This document shows, in pieces, positions 10,155 to 19,250 of a DNA stretch of 64,000 nucleotides; the stretch's first letter is position 1, and every line of letters starts with the position of its first letter. This DNA is from Pseudomonas fluvialis. GTDB taxonomy: Bacteria; Pseudomonadota; Gammaproteobacteria; Pseudomonadales; Pseudomonadaceae. The position numbers and the translations under genes were made by a program. Location of the stretch: NCBI RefSeq assembly GCF_002234375.1, contig NZ_NMQV01000003.1, forward strand, positions 186,001 to 250,000, in the 5' to 3' direction. Below the pieces are notes generated by a model. It saw nothing but the letters and a program-made list of their open reading frames with translations. It made no database searches and was not told the origin of the DNA.

Positions 10155-10838
10155 ATGCCACAAGCCTACTTCGTGACCGGGACGGACACCGAGATCGGCA
10201 AGACCACCATCGCGGCCGGCCTGCTGCACGCTGCGCGTCTGGCCGGGCTGAGTACGGCGGCGGCCAAGCCGGTGGCTTCCGGCTGCGCGCAGACGAGCGA
10301 GGGACTGCGCAATGAGGATGCGCTGGCGCTGCTTGGGCAATGCACGCTGGCGCTCGACTATACGGAGGTCAATCCATTCGCCTTCGCGCCGGCCATCGCG
10401 CCACACCTGGCGGCACGCGAAGCGGCTGTCGAACTGAGTGTGGCGCGGCTGCAACCGGCTGTGCAGCAGGTGCTGGCGCGTGGTGCCGATTTCACCCTGG
10501 TCGAAGGCGCCGGTGGCTGGCGTGTGCCGCTGGCCGGGCGTGAGACCCTGGCCGACCTGGCGGTAGCGCTCGACCTGCCGGTGATCCTGGTGGTGGGCGT
10601 GCGCCTGGGATGTATCAATCACGCCGTGTTGAGCGCCGAAGCCATCGCCCGCGACGGCCTGCGGCTGGCTGGCTGGGTCGCCAATATCGTCGACCCACAG
10701 ACCTCGCGCCTGGAGGAAAACCTGGCGACGCTGGTCGAGCGCCTGCCGGCCCCCTGCCTGGGACGGGTGCCGCGTCTGGCCAGTGCGGTGCCGCACGCGG
10801 TAGCCAGTTACCTGCAGCTACCTATGCTTTCGCTATAA
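10155..10838 (+). CDS. bioD: Dethiobiotin synthetase
   Basis: A 227-residue ATP-dependent carboxylase closing the ureido ring of dethiobiotin. The P-loop is GTDTEIGKTT at residues 9-18, followed by KPVASGC, the acidic VEGAGGW motif and VVGVRLGCINHA. GAGGAG lies nine bases before the ATG at 10155; an in-frame GTG overlaps that box and is rejected. Last gene of the biotin operon; I see no strong terminator directly after it. Confidence 0.94.
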   Translation: MPQAYFVTGTDTEIGKTTIAAGLLHAARLAGLSTAAAKPVASGCAQTSEGLRNEDALALLGQCTLALDYTEVNPFAFAPAIAPHLAAREAAVELSVARLQPAVQQVLARGADFTLVEGAGGWRVPLAGRETLADLAVALDLPVILVVGVRLGCINHAVLSAEAIARDGLRLAGWVANIVDPQTSRLEENLATLVERLPAPCLGRVPRLASAVPHAVASYLQLPMLSL

Positions 10839-10933
10839 ACGGTTACACAGCCATAGCACTTTGCTTGTACGAATTTTGAGCAGAGTCTGCTTCAATAGAC
10901 CTGTGTCCCGTCCTGCATGATCAGGAGCTTCTT

Positions 10934-11239
10934 ATGGAAATTTCCTCCAACGCTTTCAACTCCGGTCTCAACGCCATGCGTGCCGGTCAGCAGCGTATGG
11001 ATCAGGCCGCCAGTGAAATTGCCCGTGGCGCGGTAGCTCCGCAGGGTGAAGCACAGGGCAGCCCTGCCCAGGCGCTGCCGCCTGCTCAGCCCAGTCAGGC
11101 TGCCGAGCGGGTAGATAATCAGGCGCTGGCCGAGAGCCTGGTTGAACTGAAAAGTGCGCGCAACGATGTCGAGGCGGGCGCTCGGGTTGTCGCCACTGCC
11201 GACGAAATGCTCGGCACCCTGGTCGATACCCGCGCCTGA
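10934..11239 (+). CDS. Small flagellar-rod-like protein of unknown function
   Basis: A 101-residue protein with an N-terminal segment (ISSNAFNSGLNAMRAGQQRMDQAASEIA) and a C-terminal helix (ARVVATADEMLGTLVDTRA) that resemble the paired coiled ends of flagellar rod/hook proteins, separated by an Ala/Pro/Gln-rich linker. AGGAG (10926-) precedes the ATG. It has no signal peptide. A small gene of this kind sits after bioD in other Pseudomonas genomes. No function is assigned; the flagellar resemblance is an impression from motif shape only. Confidence 0.6.
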   Translation: MEISSNAFNSGLNAMRAGQQRMDQAASEIARGAVAPQGEAQGSPAQALPPAQPSQAAERVDNQALAESLVELKSARNDVEAGARVVATADEMLGTLVDTRA

Positions 11240-11302
11240 CACCGCGCCCTGCGTTGTGCAGGGCGGTTCGGTGCTTGGGGTGTCGGCGTCGAGTGACTGA
11301 TC

Positions 11303-12046
11303 ATGCTGATCGGCAGCCCATTTCCCTTAGCCGTGCCATTGGCATCCGGTCTGGACAAGCGTGTTGCAATGACAGCTGGTCCGCCCGTCAGTCCGGCGTT
11401 GGCCGAGGACTCTTCCTCTGCTACGGCTGAATCTCCCGCCGCCGTGCAGCGCTCCGCCGGTCCCGGCGACCCCCGCGAACAACCACCCGGTGATCCGGCC
11501 GAGCAGGCGCAACAACAGCGTGAGTTGCTGCAGGTACGCCAGTTGGCCAGTCGTGAGCGCGAAGTGATCGCCCATGAACAGGCACACAGTGCGGTGGGTG
11601 GTCGATACGCCGGGGCACCCAGCTACAGCTACACGCGTGGGCCGGACGGGCGCAGCTACATCAGCGGTGGCGAGGTCAGTATCGATGTCAGTCCGGTGCC
11701 GAATGATCCTGAAGCGACCCTGCGCAAGATGGAGGTGGTGCAGCGCGCCGCCCTCGCTCCTGCCGAGCCTTCCGGGCAGGATCTGCGCGTAGCGGCCGCA
11801 GCGCGGGCCATTGCCGCGCAGGCGCGAGCCGAGTTGGCCGAGCAACAGCGTGCCGAACAGCAGGCTGCCCAGGCGGAGCGCCAGGCGCGTGCCGACGCGG
11901 CCGAACAGACGACGCGTGAGGCAGCCGCCGAAGAGCCTGCCGACGCTCAGCCGGCAACGCGCCTGCCGCCTCCGCCCAGTCTGGAGCTGTATCTGCTGCT
12001 TGGACGTCCCCTGGCACCCGACACCTCGTTTCGCGCACGGGCCTGA
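11303..12046 (+). CDS. Putative metalloprotease of the CJM1_0395/SprA-related family
   Basis: A 247-residue protein. The central block REREVIAHEQAHSAVGGRYAG contains HEQAH, an HExxH-type zinc site, followed by SYSYTRGPDGRSYISGGEVSIDVSPVPNDPEATLRKM, the conserved core of a family annotated as putative metalloprotease. The rest is low complexity: a Pro/Ala/Ser-rich N-terminus and a Gln/Ala/Arg-rich coiled segment (residues ~165-215). No clear signal peptide. It follows the flagellar-like gene with a GCCCTGC/GCAGGGC hairpin at about 11245-11266 between them. Confidence 0.75.
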   Translation: MLIGSPFPLAVPLASGLDKRVAMTAGPPVSPALAEDSSSATAESPAAVQRSAGPGDPREQPPGDPAEQAQQQRELLQVRQLASREREVIAHEQAHSAVGGRYAGAPSYSYTRGPDGRSYISGGEVSIDVSPVPNDPEATLRKMEVVQRAALAPAEPSGQDLRVAAAARAIAAQARAELAEQQRAEQQAAQAERQARADAAEQTTREAAAEEPADAQPATRLPPPPSLELYLLLGRPLAPDTSFRARA

Positions 12047-12256
12047 GCAGCGTATCGGGCAATTTCTGCTATGTTCAATGGATGCTGCAGAACCTGCCAG
12101 GCAGGTGCTTGACAGTGGCTTGGCGTAAACGTATGTTTCAAACGCCTGTTTGACTGCCCGTCGAAAGTGATGGTGCGGACATCGAAAAAGTTGTTGCTGA
12201 CAGTGGCCGGAGTGCCGGTCTTCTCAACCAGAAACCCTTCGCAGAGGTTTACCGAT

Positions 12257-14062
12257 ATGCCTGATTACAAGGCCCCCTTGCGTGATATTCGCTTCGTACG
12301 TGACGAACTGCTCGGCTATGAAGCGCACTATCAGAGCCTGCCGGCTTGCCAAGATGCTACCCCGGACATGGTTAACGCCATTCTCGAAGAAGGCGCCAAG
12401 TTCTGTGAGCAGGTGATCGCTCCGCTGAACCGTGTAGGTGACATCGAAGGCTGCACCTGGTCCCCTGAAGGCGTGAAGACCCCGACGGGCTTCAAGGAAG
12501 CCTACCAGCAGTTCGTCGAAGGCGGCTGGCCGAGCCTGGCGCATGACGTCGAGCACGGCGGTCAAGGCCTGCCGGAGTCCCTGGGCCTGGCTATCAGCGA
12601 AATGGTTGGTGAAGCCAACTGGTCGTGGGGCATGTACCCGGGCCTGTCGCACGGCGCGATGAACACCATCTCCGAGCACGGTACCGACGAGCAGAAGCAC
12701 GTCTACCTGACCAAGCTGGTTTCCGGCGAGTGGACCGGCACCATGTGTCTGACCGAACCGCACTGCGGTACCGACCTGGGCATGCTGCGCACCAAGGCTG
12801 AGCCGCAGGCTGACGGCAGCTACAAAGTTTCCGGCACCAAGATCTTCATCTCTGCCGGTGAGCACGACATGTCGGGCAACATCGTGCACATCGTGCTGGC
12901 CCGTCTGCCCGACGCCCCGCAGGGCACCAAGGGTATCTCGCTGTTCATCGTACCGAAGTTCCTGCCCAACGCCGACGGCACTGCCGGTGCGCGTAACGCC
13001 GTGTCCTGTGGCTCGATCGAGCACAAGATGGGCATCCACGGTAACGCTACCTGCGTAATGAACTTCGACGGCGCCACCGGCTACCTGATTGGCCCAGCCA
13101 ACAAGGGCCTGAACTGCATGTTCACCTTCATGAACACCGCTCGTCTGGGTACCGCCCTGCAGGGTCTGGCCCACGCCGAAATCGGCTTCCAGGGTGGCCT
13201 GAAGTACGCTCGTGAGCGTCTGCAGATGCGTTCCCTGACCGGCCCGAAAGCGCCGGACAAGGCGGCTGACCCGATCATCGTCCACCCGGACGTACGTCGC
13301 ATGCTGCTGACCATGAAGGCTTTCGCCGAAGGTAACCGCGCCATGGTTTACTTCGCGGCCAAGCAGGTCGACCTGGTCAAGTACAGCCAGAACGAAGAAG
13401 AGAAGAAAGCAGCTGACGAGCTGCTGGCCTTCCTGACTCCGATCGCCAAGGCGTTCATGACCGAAGTCGGCTTCGAAGCAGCTTCGCACGGCATGCAGAT
13501 CTATGGCGGCCACGGCTTCATCGCCGAGTGGGGCATGGAGCAGAACATGCGCGATTGCCGTATCTCGATGATGTACGAAGGCACTACCGGTGTTCAGGCC
13601 CTCGACCTGCTGGGTCGCAAGGTGCTGATGACCCAGGGTGGCGCGCTGAAGAACTTCACCAAGATCGTGCACAAGTTCTGCCAGGCCAACGAAGGCAACG
13701 ATTCCGTCAAGGAATTCGTCGAGCCGCTGGCCAAGCTGAACAAGGAGTGGGGCGACATCACCATGAAGATCGGCATGGCTGCGATGAAAGATCGCGAAGA
13801 AGTCGGCGCCGCTTCCGTGGATTACCTGATGTACTCCGGCTACGCCTGCCTGGCCTACTTCTGGGCCGACATGGCGCGCCTGGCCGCCGAGAAGCTGGCT
13901 GCCGGTACCGGCGACGAAGCCTTCTACAAGGCCAAGCTGCAGACCGCTCGCTTCTACTTCGCGCGCATCCTGCCGCGCACCCGTACTCACGTAGAAGCCA
14001 TGCTGTCTGGCGCCAACAACCTGATGGACATGGCCGAAGAAGACTTCGCGCTGGGTTACTAA
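12257..14062 (+). CDS. Acyl-CoA dehydrogenase (FadE-type), first of a tandem pair
   Basis: A 601-residue FAD-dependent acyl-CoA dehydrogenase that would carry out the first step of fatty acid beta-oxidation. The opening [19 protein letters not shown], the FAD/substrate segment [32 protein letters not shown], and the catalytic-Glu block [13 protein letters not shown]...[19 protein letters not shown] are clear. The extra C-terminal helical domain is typical of this ~600-residue subfamily. The ATG at 12257 is chosen by homology with its neighbour and an AGAGG box. By neighbourhood it corresponds to one of the two fadE genes after the bio operon in P. aeruginosa. Codons are highly biased, suggesting strong expression. 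Confidence 0.92.
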   Translation: MPDYKAPLRDIRFVRDELLGYEAHYQSLPACQDATPDMVNAILEEGAKFCEQVIAPLNRVGDIEGCTWSPEGVKTPTGFKEAYQQFVEGGWPSLAHDVEHGGQGLPESLGLAISEMVGEANWSWGMYPGLSHGAMNTISEHGTDEQKHVYLTKLVSGEWTGTMCLTEPHCGTDLGMLRTKAEPQADGSYKVSGTKIFISAGEHDMSGNIVHIVLARLPDAPQGTKGISLFIVPKFLPNADGTAGARNAVSCGSIEHKMGIHGNATCVMNFDGATGYLIGPANKGLNCMFTFMNTARLGTALQGLAHAEIGFQGGLKYARERLQMRSLTGPKAPDKAADPIIVHPDVRRMLLTMKAFAEGNRAMVYFAAKQVDLVKYSQNEEEKKAADELLAFLTPIAKAFMTEVGFEAASHGMQIYGGHGFIAEWGMEQNMRDCRISMMYEGTTGVQALDLLGRKVLMTQGGALKNFTKIVHKFCQANEGNDSVKEFVEPLAKLNKEWGDITMKIGMAAMKDREEVGAASVDYLMYSGYACLAYFWADMARLAAEKLAAGTGDEAFYKAKLQTARFYFARILPRTRTHVEAMLSGANNLMDMAEEDFALGY

Positions 14063-14081
14063 GGGTTGCTTGAGTAAAAAG

Positions 14082-14108
14082 AACCCCGCCATGCTGGCGG
14101 GGTTTTTT
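14082..14108 (+). terminator. Rho-independent terminator after the first acyl-CoA dehydrogenase
   Basis: Stem AACCCCGCC/GGCGGGGTT with loop ATGCT, followed by a run of seven T. It lies 20 bases past the stop. Confidence 0.9.
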
Positions 14109-14304
14109 TATGGGTTTTTCCAGGCAATGCGCGGTAGATCAGTGCAAGTCGTGACTGCTTGGCTGCTAGGGGTGAGCGGTGAAACGCTTGCAGACCTTAC
14201 AGTCCTAACCTGACTCTATGTCTTTGAAACGTTGTTAAGCTAAACTGCCGGCCTTGCAAAACCGGCCGATTGGCTTTCACCCTGGTTTTTTCGAGGAAAT
14301 ACCC

Positions 14305-16083
14305 GTGGCAGATTACAAAGCTCCTCTGCGCGATATGCGCTTCGTACTCAATGAAGTCTTTGAAGTGTCCAAGCTCTGGGCACAGTTGCCTGGGCTGGCC
14401 GAAGTCGTCGATGAGGAAACCGCCGCCGCCATTCTCGAAGAGGCGGGCAAAGTCACTGCCGGCAGCATCGCTCCGTTGAATCGCAGCGGTGACGAAGAAG
14501 GCTGCTCCTGGGTAGACGGTGCGGTGAAAACCCCGGCCGGTTTCCCCGAGGCCTACCAGACCTACGCCGATGGTGGCTGGGTAGGTGTGGGCGGCTCGCC
14601 GGAGTTCGGCGGCATGGGCATGCCCAAGGTAATCGGCGCGCAAGTCGAAGAAATGGTCAACTCGGCCAACCTGTCCTTTGGCCTGTACCCGATGCTGACC
14701 GCCGGTGCCTGCCTGTCGATCCTCAACCACGCCAGCGAAGAGCTGAAGCAGCAGTACCTGCCGAACATGTACGCCGGTGTGTGGGCTGGCTCCATGTGCC
14801 TGACCGAGCCGCATGCCGGTACTGACCTGGGCATCATCCGCACCAAGGCCGAGCCGCAGGCCGATGGCAGCTACAAGATCACCGGCACCAAGATCTTCAT
14901 CACCGGTGGTGAGCATGACCTGACCGAGAACATCATTCACCTGGTACTGGCCAAGCTGCCGGATGCCCCGGCCGGCCCGAAAGGTATTTCGCTGTTCCTG
15001 GTGCCGAAGGTGATGGTCAATGCCGATGGTTCGCTGGGTGAGAAGAACAGCCTGAGCTGTGGCTCCATCGAACACAAGATGGGCATCAAGGCTTCGGCCA
15101 CCTGCGTGATGAACTTCGACGGCGCCACCGGCTACCTGGTTGGCGAAGTCAACAAGGGCCTCAACGCCATGTTCACCATGATGAACTACGAGCGTCTGGG
15201 TGTGGGTATCCAGGGCCTGGCGCTGGGCGAGCGTTCCTACCAGAGCGCCATCGAGTACGCCCGTGATCGTATCCAGAGCCGTGCACCGACCGGCCCGGTC
15301 GCCAAGGACAAGGCCGCCGACCCGATCATCGTGCATCCGGACGTGCGCCGCATGCTGCTGACCATGAAGGCGCTGAACGAAGGTGGCCGTGCTTTCTCCA
15401 GCTACGTTGCCATGCAGCTCGACACCGCCAAGTACAGTGAAGATGCCACTGTGGCCAAGCGTGCCGAGGAGCTGGTTGCCCTGCTGACCCCGGTTGCCAA
15501 GGCCTTCCTCACCGACATGGGGCTGGAAACCACCGTGCACGGCCAGCAGATCTTCGGCGGCCACGGTTTCATCCGCGAGTGGGGCCAGGAGCAGCTGATC
15601 CGCGACTGCCGTATCACGCAGATCTACGAAGGCACCAACGGCATCCAGTCGCTGGACCTGATGGGGCGTAAGATCGTTGGCAGCGGTGGCAGCTTCTACA
15701 AGCACTTCTCTGACGAAATGAAGGCCTTCATCGGCAGTGCCGATGCCAGCCTGGCCGAGTTTGTCGAGCCGCTCAAGGCTGCCGTGAGCAACCTGGACGC
15801 GCTGACTGCCTGGGTCATCGAGCGCGCCAAGGCCAACCCGAACGAAATCGGTGCCGCTTCGGTGGAGTACCTGCAAGTGTTCGGCTACACCGCCTATGCC
15901 TACATGTGGGCACTCATGGCGCGTGCCGCCCTGGCCAAGCAGGATCAGGACGAGTTCTACGTGAGCAAGCTGGGTACCGCGCGCTTCTTCTTCGCCCGCC
16001 TGCTGCCGCGTATTCACTCGCTGAGTGCTTCGGTCAAGGCGGGCAGCGAGTCGCTGTTCCTGCTCGACGCCGCGCAGTTCTGA
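14305..16083 (+). CDS. Acyl-CoA dehydrogenase (FadE-type), second of a tandem pair
   Basis: A 592-residue paralogue of the preceding gene. The start is GTG at 14305 ([19 protein letters not shown]), with GAGGA ten bases upstream. Shared blocks: [52 protein letters not shown] segment, QIFGGHGFIREWG and QIYEGTNGIQSLDLMGRK with the catalytic Glu. Each copy has its own promoter region and terminator, so they can be controlled separately. They probably differ in chain-length preference, which the sequence does not show. Confidence 0.92.
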   Translation: MADYKAPLRDMRFVLNEVFEVSKLWAQLPGLAEVVDEETAAAILEEAGKVTAGSIAPLNRSGDEEGCSWVDGAVKTPAGFPEAYQTYADGGWVGVGGSPEFGGMGMPKVIGAQVEEMVNSANLSFGLYPMLTAGACLSILNHASEELKQQYLPNMYAGVWAGSMCLTEPHAGTDLGIIRTKAEPQADGSYKITGTKIFITGGEHDLTENIIHLVLAKLPDAPAGPKGISLFLVPKVMVNADGSLGEKNSLSCGSIEHKMGIKASATCVMNFDGATGYLVGEVNKGLNAMFTMMNYERLGVGIQGLALGERSYQSAIEYARDRIQSRAPTGPVAKDKAADPIIVHPDVRRMLLTMKALNEGGRAFSSYVAMQLDTAKYSEDATVAKRAEELVALLTPVAKAFLTDMGLETTVHGQQIFGGHGFIREWGQEQLIRDCRITQIYEGTNGIQSLDLMGRKIVGSGGSFYKHFSDEMKAFIGSADASLAEFVEPLKAAVSNLDALTAWVIERAKANPNEIGAASVEYLQVFGYTAYAYMWALMARAALAKQDQDEFYVSKLGTARFFFARLLPRIHSLSASVKAGSESLFLLDAAQF

Positions 16084-16113
16084 GCCTAGGCGACGCCTTG
16101 CGTCGCTCATAAG

Positions 16114-16149
16114 AAACAGGCCCGCCAGAGATGGCGGGCCTGTTTTTTT
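16114..16149 (+). terminator. Rho-independent terminator after the second acyl-CoA dehydrogenase
   Basis: Stem AACAGGCCCGCC/GGCGGGCCTGTT around AGAGAT, then seven T. The complement also has an A/T-flanked form, so it may serve the convergent endonuclease gene that ends 9 bases further on. Confidence 0.9.
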
Positions 16150-16157
16150 GTGTCGGA

Positions 16158-16811
16158 TTATTCCCGGCCCAGGGTGTCGGCCAGCGCCGGGTTGTCGATA
16201 AAGCGATTGCGCGTGCCCTGAATCTGCGCAATGCGTTCATTGCGCGCCTGCTCCTCGCTGTCCGGCGGGTCCATGCGGTGCCAGGCCTTGAGCTCTTCGA
16301 GGTTGCCGGGCAGGCGCAGGTTGTACTCCTCGTGCATGTAGAACATCGCCCGTGCCACGTTGCCTTTGGCTGTGTCTGGCGGCTCGATGGTCTTGTGCTT
16401 GATCTTCACCGCGCAGTCGAGATCGGCAAAACGTGGCTCGACTTGCTCAGCCAGTGTGCCAAAAGCGGCGCCGCGGCGTGCCTGTTCCACACGGGTGAGT
16501 GCCGGGTAGTAGTTGTGCAAGTCGGCCAGCATGTAGGGGTATTTGGGGTTGACGACCGTGCACTGGTTGCTGGTCGCGCAGCGCATGGCCTGCTTGATCT
16601 GCCGTTCACTGAATACGGCGGCGGCTGTGAAGGTGCTGTGTGCGCCACTAAAAGGCGTAGCGCAATACAGTGTGGTGCCGCCCTGGGGATAGAGCGACCA
16701 GAAGTGCTGGGCAATGGCCTGTTCGGCATCGTCTAGCTGGTTTTGCCCGCTGGCCAGGGCAGCAGGGCTGCTCAGGGCCAGGCAGGAGAGAGCGATAGCG
16801 AGTGAGCGCAT
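16158..16811 (-). CDS. Periplasmic endonuclease I
   Basis: A 217-residue secreted DNase of the endonuclease I family (EndA/Dns). The ATG at 16811 gives a signal peptide MRSLAIALSCLALSSPAALA; upstream in-frame codons do not. Conserved blocks: DLHNYYPALTRVEQARRG, the active-site region GNVARAMFYMHEEYNL and WHRMDPPDSEEQARNERI..IQGTRNRFIDNP. The family cuts double-stranded DNA non-specifically in the periplasm or medium. It converges with the second acyl-CoA dehydrogenase. Confidence 0.92.
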   Translation of the reverse strand: MRSLAIALSCLALSSPAALASGQNQLDDAEQAIAQHFWSLYPQGGTTLYCATPFSGAHSTFTAAAVFSERQIKQAMRCATSNQCTVVNPKYPYMLADLHNYYPALTRVEQARRGAAFGTLAEQVEPRFADLDCAVKIKHKTIEPPDTAKGNVARAMFYMHEEYNLRLPGNLEELKAWHRMDPPDSEEQARNERIAQIQGTRNRFIDNPALADTLGRE

Positions 16812-17002
16812 GCGAAGAACCTTTGTTATATGGCCTGTGGCCTTGTTGTCGGTGGTGCGCCATGCGGCATGCGTGGAACCAGGCTGGAGGGTTCGCGGTG
16901 CATGGCATTTGTCGGACAATTTCAGTCTAACAAGAGCTTCGTCACAAGTGAAACCGCTAGTGCTTGGCATTTTCGCAGTCGTCTTCGCGCTAGGCGCAGC
17001 CG

Positions 17003-17020
17003 TGTAAGCCTTGGCTTACA
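17003..17020 (+). promoter_or_regulatory. GacA-type upstream activating palindrome
   Basis: TGTAAGCCTTGGCTTACA is a perfect TGTAAG-N6-CTTACA palindrome, the known UAS through which GacA activates rsm small-RNA genes in Pseudomonas. It is centred about 55 bases before the inferred RNA start, the usual distance. Confidence 0.85.
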
Positions 17021-17064
17021 CGGTGTGGTGCATTTTGCCACTATGGCCTTACTGGCGCCCTGAG

Positions 17065-17195
17065 TAACATTGCCAGCACAAGGACGACGCGCAGGACGCG
17101 CCACGGAGTACAGGGATTGCGAGGATTGCCATCAGGACGATGGCCGAGCATGGAAGCCGCAACATTCTGCAGAACCCCGCTAGTCGGGGTTTTTC
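17065..17195 (+). ncRNA. Rsm/CsrB-family small regulatory RNA
   Basis: A short transcript inferred between the GacA-type palindrome and a terminator (AACCCCG-CTAGT-CGGGGTT then T-rich, 17173-17195). It carries seven GGA motifs in about 75 bases (AAGGACG, CAGGACG, ACGGAGT, AGGGATT, GAGGATT, CAGGACG, ATGGAAG). Several lie in hairpin loops, for example GCCATC-AGGAC-GATGGC at 17127-17143 and GCGC-AGGAC-GCGC at 17090-17102. Such RNAs sequester RsmA/CsrA and so relieve repression of secondary metabolism and biofilm genes. Whether it is the RsmX, Y or Z copy is not decided. The 5' end is an estimate. The terminator overlaps the 3' end of the opposite-strand gene. Confidence 0.85.
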
Positions 17196-18070
17196 TTTGC
17201 CTGGGAATTGCCAGTCGTAGCTCCGCGGCCTGTCTCCTGCAGATGGCGCAGAGCGACATCAATCAGCGCCAGCAATTCATCGATGGCCAGTGTCGCGCAC
17301 TGGAAGTAAGCCTTGGCGGCTATCCCAGGTTGCTCAACATTCAATAGTTCCTGGTCGATACAGCGCAGGAAGCTCAACACCGTCTGCTCTCCGCGCATCA
17401 GGTTGAAGCGTCTGCATTGCTCATGGTTGTGCAGGGTGGTGAAGGCGCTACGCGACAGTTGCTCGATCTTCTGTTTCAGGAAGCGCAGGCGTACCCGCTG
17501 CTCGGCACTGCTGTGCCGTGCGGCAGCGATTCCCGTACCCAATGCGCGCGCTTGCCCGGCCCACTCGGCTGCCTGGATCACCTCATGCCAGATGCACGGC
17601 AGGTAGGACAGCTCGCTGCGGCCCTGGCTCAGGTCGAACTCGCTGGCAATGTCCTCCATCAGAAAGATGGCGTTACGGATGATCAGGTGATGCTGGACCA
17701 GGTTATTGGCCGGGTCGCTGTTGCGCACGTCGCGCAGGCGCGACCAGTGATCGAACAGGCTGGCCCAGGCGGTCTGCTGGTTACCGGACAAGCGTGTCGC
17801 CTGCAGCAGGTGATCGTCGACCTGCAGGCGCACGGCAGCCAAGTCCTGGCTGAGACTGCTGTCCCCGCATAACAGGCCATTGCTCAGTCCGCGGTGGCGC
17901 TGCCAGCCGCCGATCAGCTCGCGTAGCAGGCTGAGCTGGGTGATGTTCAAGCGGAGCTGGCGCTGTTGGCGCTGCTGCAGGCGCCGATGCAGCGGGTAGA
18001 GCAGCGCGCAGAGCAACGCGACGCCAAGCGCCAGGCCGGGTAGGGTGATCCAGGCAGACACGTCGTGCAT
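17180..18070 (-). CDS. Membrane-anchored sensor-like protein (nitrate/nitrite-sensor-like)
   Basis: A 296-residue protein with one N-terminal transmembrane helix (about residues 8-27, LPGLALGVALLCALLYPL) and a long alpha-helical remainder. The segment LLRELIGGWQRHRGLSNGLLCGD resembles the N-terminal helix of NIT (nitrate/nitrite-sensing) domains, with the Q-x-x-R-G-x-S pattern. It ends 5 bases after the chemoreceptor gene's stop and is on the same strand downstream of it, so the two are an operon and may act together. Its last codons overlap the terminator hairpin of the opposite-strand Rsm RNA. The ligand is unknown. Confidence 0.65.
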   Translation of the reverse strand: MHDVSAWITLPGLALGVALLCALLYPLHRRLQQRQQRQLRLNITQLSLLRELIGGWQRHRGLSNGLLCGDSSLSQDLAAVRLQVDDHLLQATRLSGNQQTAWASLFDHWSRLRDVRNSDPANNLVQHHLIIRNAIFLMEDIASEFDLSQGRSELSYLPCIWHEVIQAAEWAGQARALGTGIAAARHSSAEQRVRLRFLKQKIEQLSRSAFTTLHNHEQCRRFNLMRGEQTVLSFLRCIDQELLNVEQPGIAAKAYFQCATLAIDELLALIDVALRHLQETGRGATTGNSQAKKNPD

Positions 18071-18075
18071 GCTGT

Positions 18076-19173
18076 TTACCTCGTCAGATGTGCCAGGTGA
18101 TGGGCGATGCTGCGCGCCTGGTCGGCCGCTTGCAGATTGTCGGCATTACCGCGCCGCACGCGGTCGGCCAGTTCGGCGATTTCTGCCACGGCCTTGCCCT
18201 GTTGCTCGGTGCTCACGGCGACCTGCTCGACCTGCCCGGTCAGCTGGCCGGTCCACTCCTGCACGGTATCCAGTTGGTTGCGCACGCTGGCCGAGCGCGC
18301 CGCACTGCGTTCGGCTTGTTCGCTGAGCGCGGCCATCTGCTGGCTGGCGTTAGCAATGTGCTGCTGTATCTGCTCGATATTGCGGCTGATCTCATTGGCT
18401 GACTCCTGGCTGTGCTGGGCCAGGCGGCGCACCTCGTCGGCGACCACCGCAAAGCCACGCCCACTTTCCCCGGCACGGGCGGCCTCGATGGCGGCGTTGA
18501 GCGCGAGCAGGTTGGTTTGCGTGGCGATGCCGCGAATGGTCCCGGACATCTCGCTGATGGTCTGCGAGTAGGCGTTCAACTGCTGGAACAGGTTGTTGGT
18601 AGCCACCGCCTGCTCGTCCATGCAGGTGACCTGCTGCACCAGATTGGTGAGCTGTTCGATGCTGTGCTGCAGTTCGGCGCTGGCTTGCTCGCTGGTTTGC
18701 CGCGCCGTTGCGGCCAGTCCCGCGACCTCAACGATGCTCACATTCAGCTGCTCGACCGCTGCGGCGGCGACGGTGGCCGCCACGCTTTGTGCTTGTGCAT
18801 TGTGTGTCACCTGGGCGGCGCTGTGCTCCAGCTCCTGCGAGGAGTGCGAGATTTCATCCAGGCGTTGCTGCAACAGTTGTTGTTCGCGCTGCTCTAACAG
18901 CCGCTCGTGCTGCCAATGCTGGCGCAGCGGCTCCAGCAGGTCGCCGCTGCCGGCAGGGGTTGGCTCGCGCAGGGTGTGCAAGGCGTGGAACAGGCGTTGC
19001 AGGCACGCCAGGCTCAGGTAGGCAGACAGCAGGCTGAGCCACGCCGCGCCGTAACCTGGCCACAGCCATAAGCCAAGCAGGCTGAACGCACCCAGGCTGG
19101 TAAGCGCCAGCAGAGTGCGCTGCGGGCCGAGCACGCGCAGCAGCAGAAAGGCTGGATAGGTGATCCCGTTCAT
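18076..19173 (-). CDS. Short methyl-accepting chemotaxis protein
   Basis: A 365-residue chemoreceptor. Two hydrophobic helices near residues 15-60 form a membrane hairpin with almost no periplasmic domain and no obvious HAMP domain. The C-terminal two thirds is the coiled signalling domain, with the hairpin tip [39 protein letters not shown] start at the ATG of MNGITYPAF (19173), eleven residues into the longer frame. With so small a sensory part it may take its input from the adjacent NIT-like protein; that is inference from the operon. Confidence 0.88.
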   Translation of the reverse strand: MNGITYPAFLLLRVLGPQRTLLALTSLGAFSLLGLWLWPGYGAAWLSLLSAYLSLACLQRLFHALHTLREPTPAGSGDLLEPLRQHWQHERLLEQREQQLLQQRLDEISHSSQELEHSAAQVTHNAQAQSVAATVAAAAVEQLNVSIVEVAGLAATARQTSEQASAELQHSIEQLTNLVQQVTCMDEQAVATNNLFQQLNAYSQTISEMSGTIRGIATQTNLLALNAAIEAARAGESGRGFAVVADEVRRLAQHSQESANEISRNIEQIQQHIANASQQMAALSEQAERSAARSASVRNQLDTVQEWTGQLTGQVEQVAVSTEQQGKAVAEIAELADRVRRGNADNLQAADQARSIAHHLAHLTR

Positions 19174-19250
19174 CTGGCAGAACTCCCTGGATAGCGCGAG
19201 GCACACCAGGTTTACGCAAGAGTGATGCCAGCTGGCCAGTACGCGCTCAG

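Noticed and set aside
12224..14092. A 622-codon minus-strand frame opposite the first acyl-CoA dehydrogenase (and a similar one at 14197-16110)
   Set aside because: Both are antisense shadows created by strongly biased codons; they resemble each other only because the genes are paralogues.
16997..17023. The 18-bp palindrome as a terminator of endA
   Set aside because: It lies upstream of endA, lacks a T-run, and matches the GacA activating site exactly.
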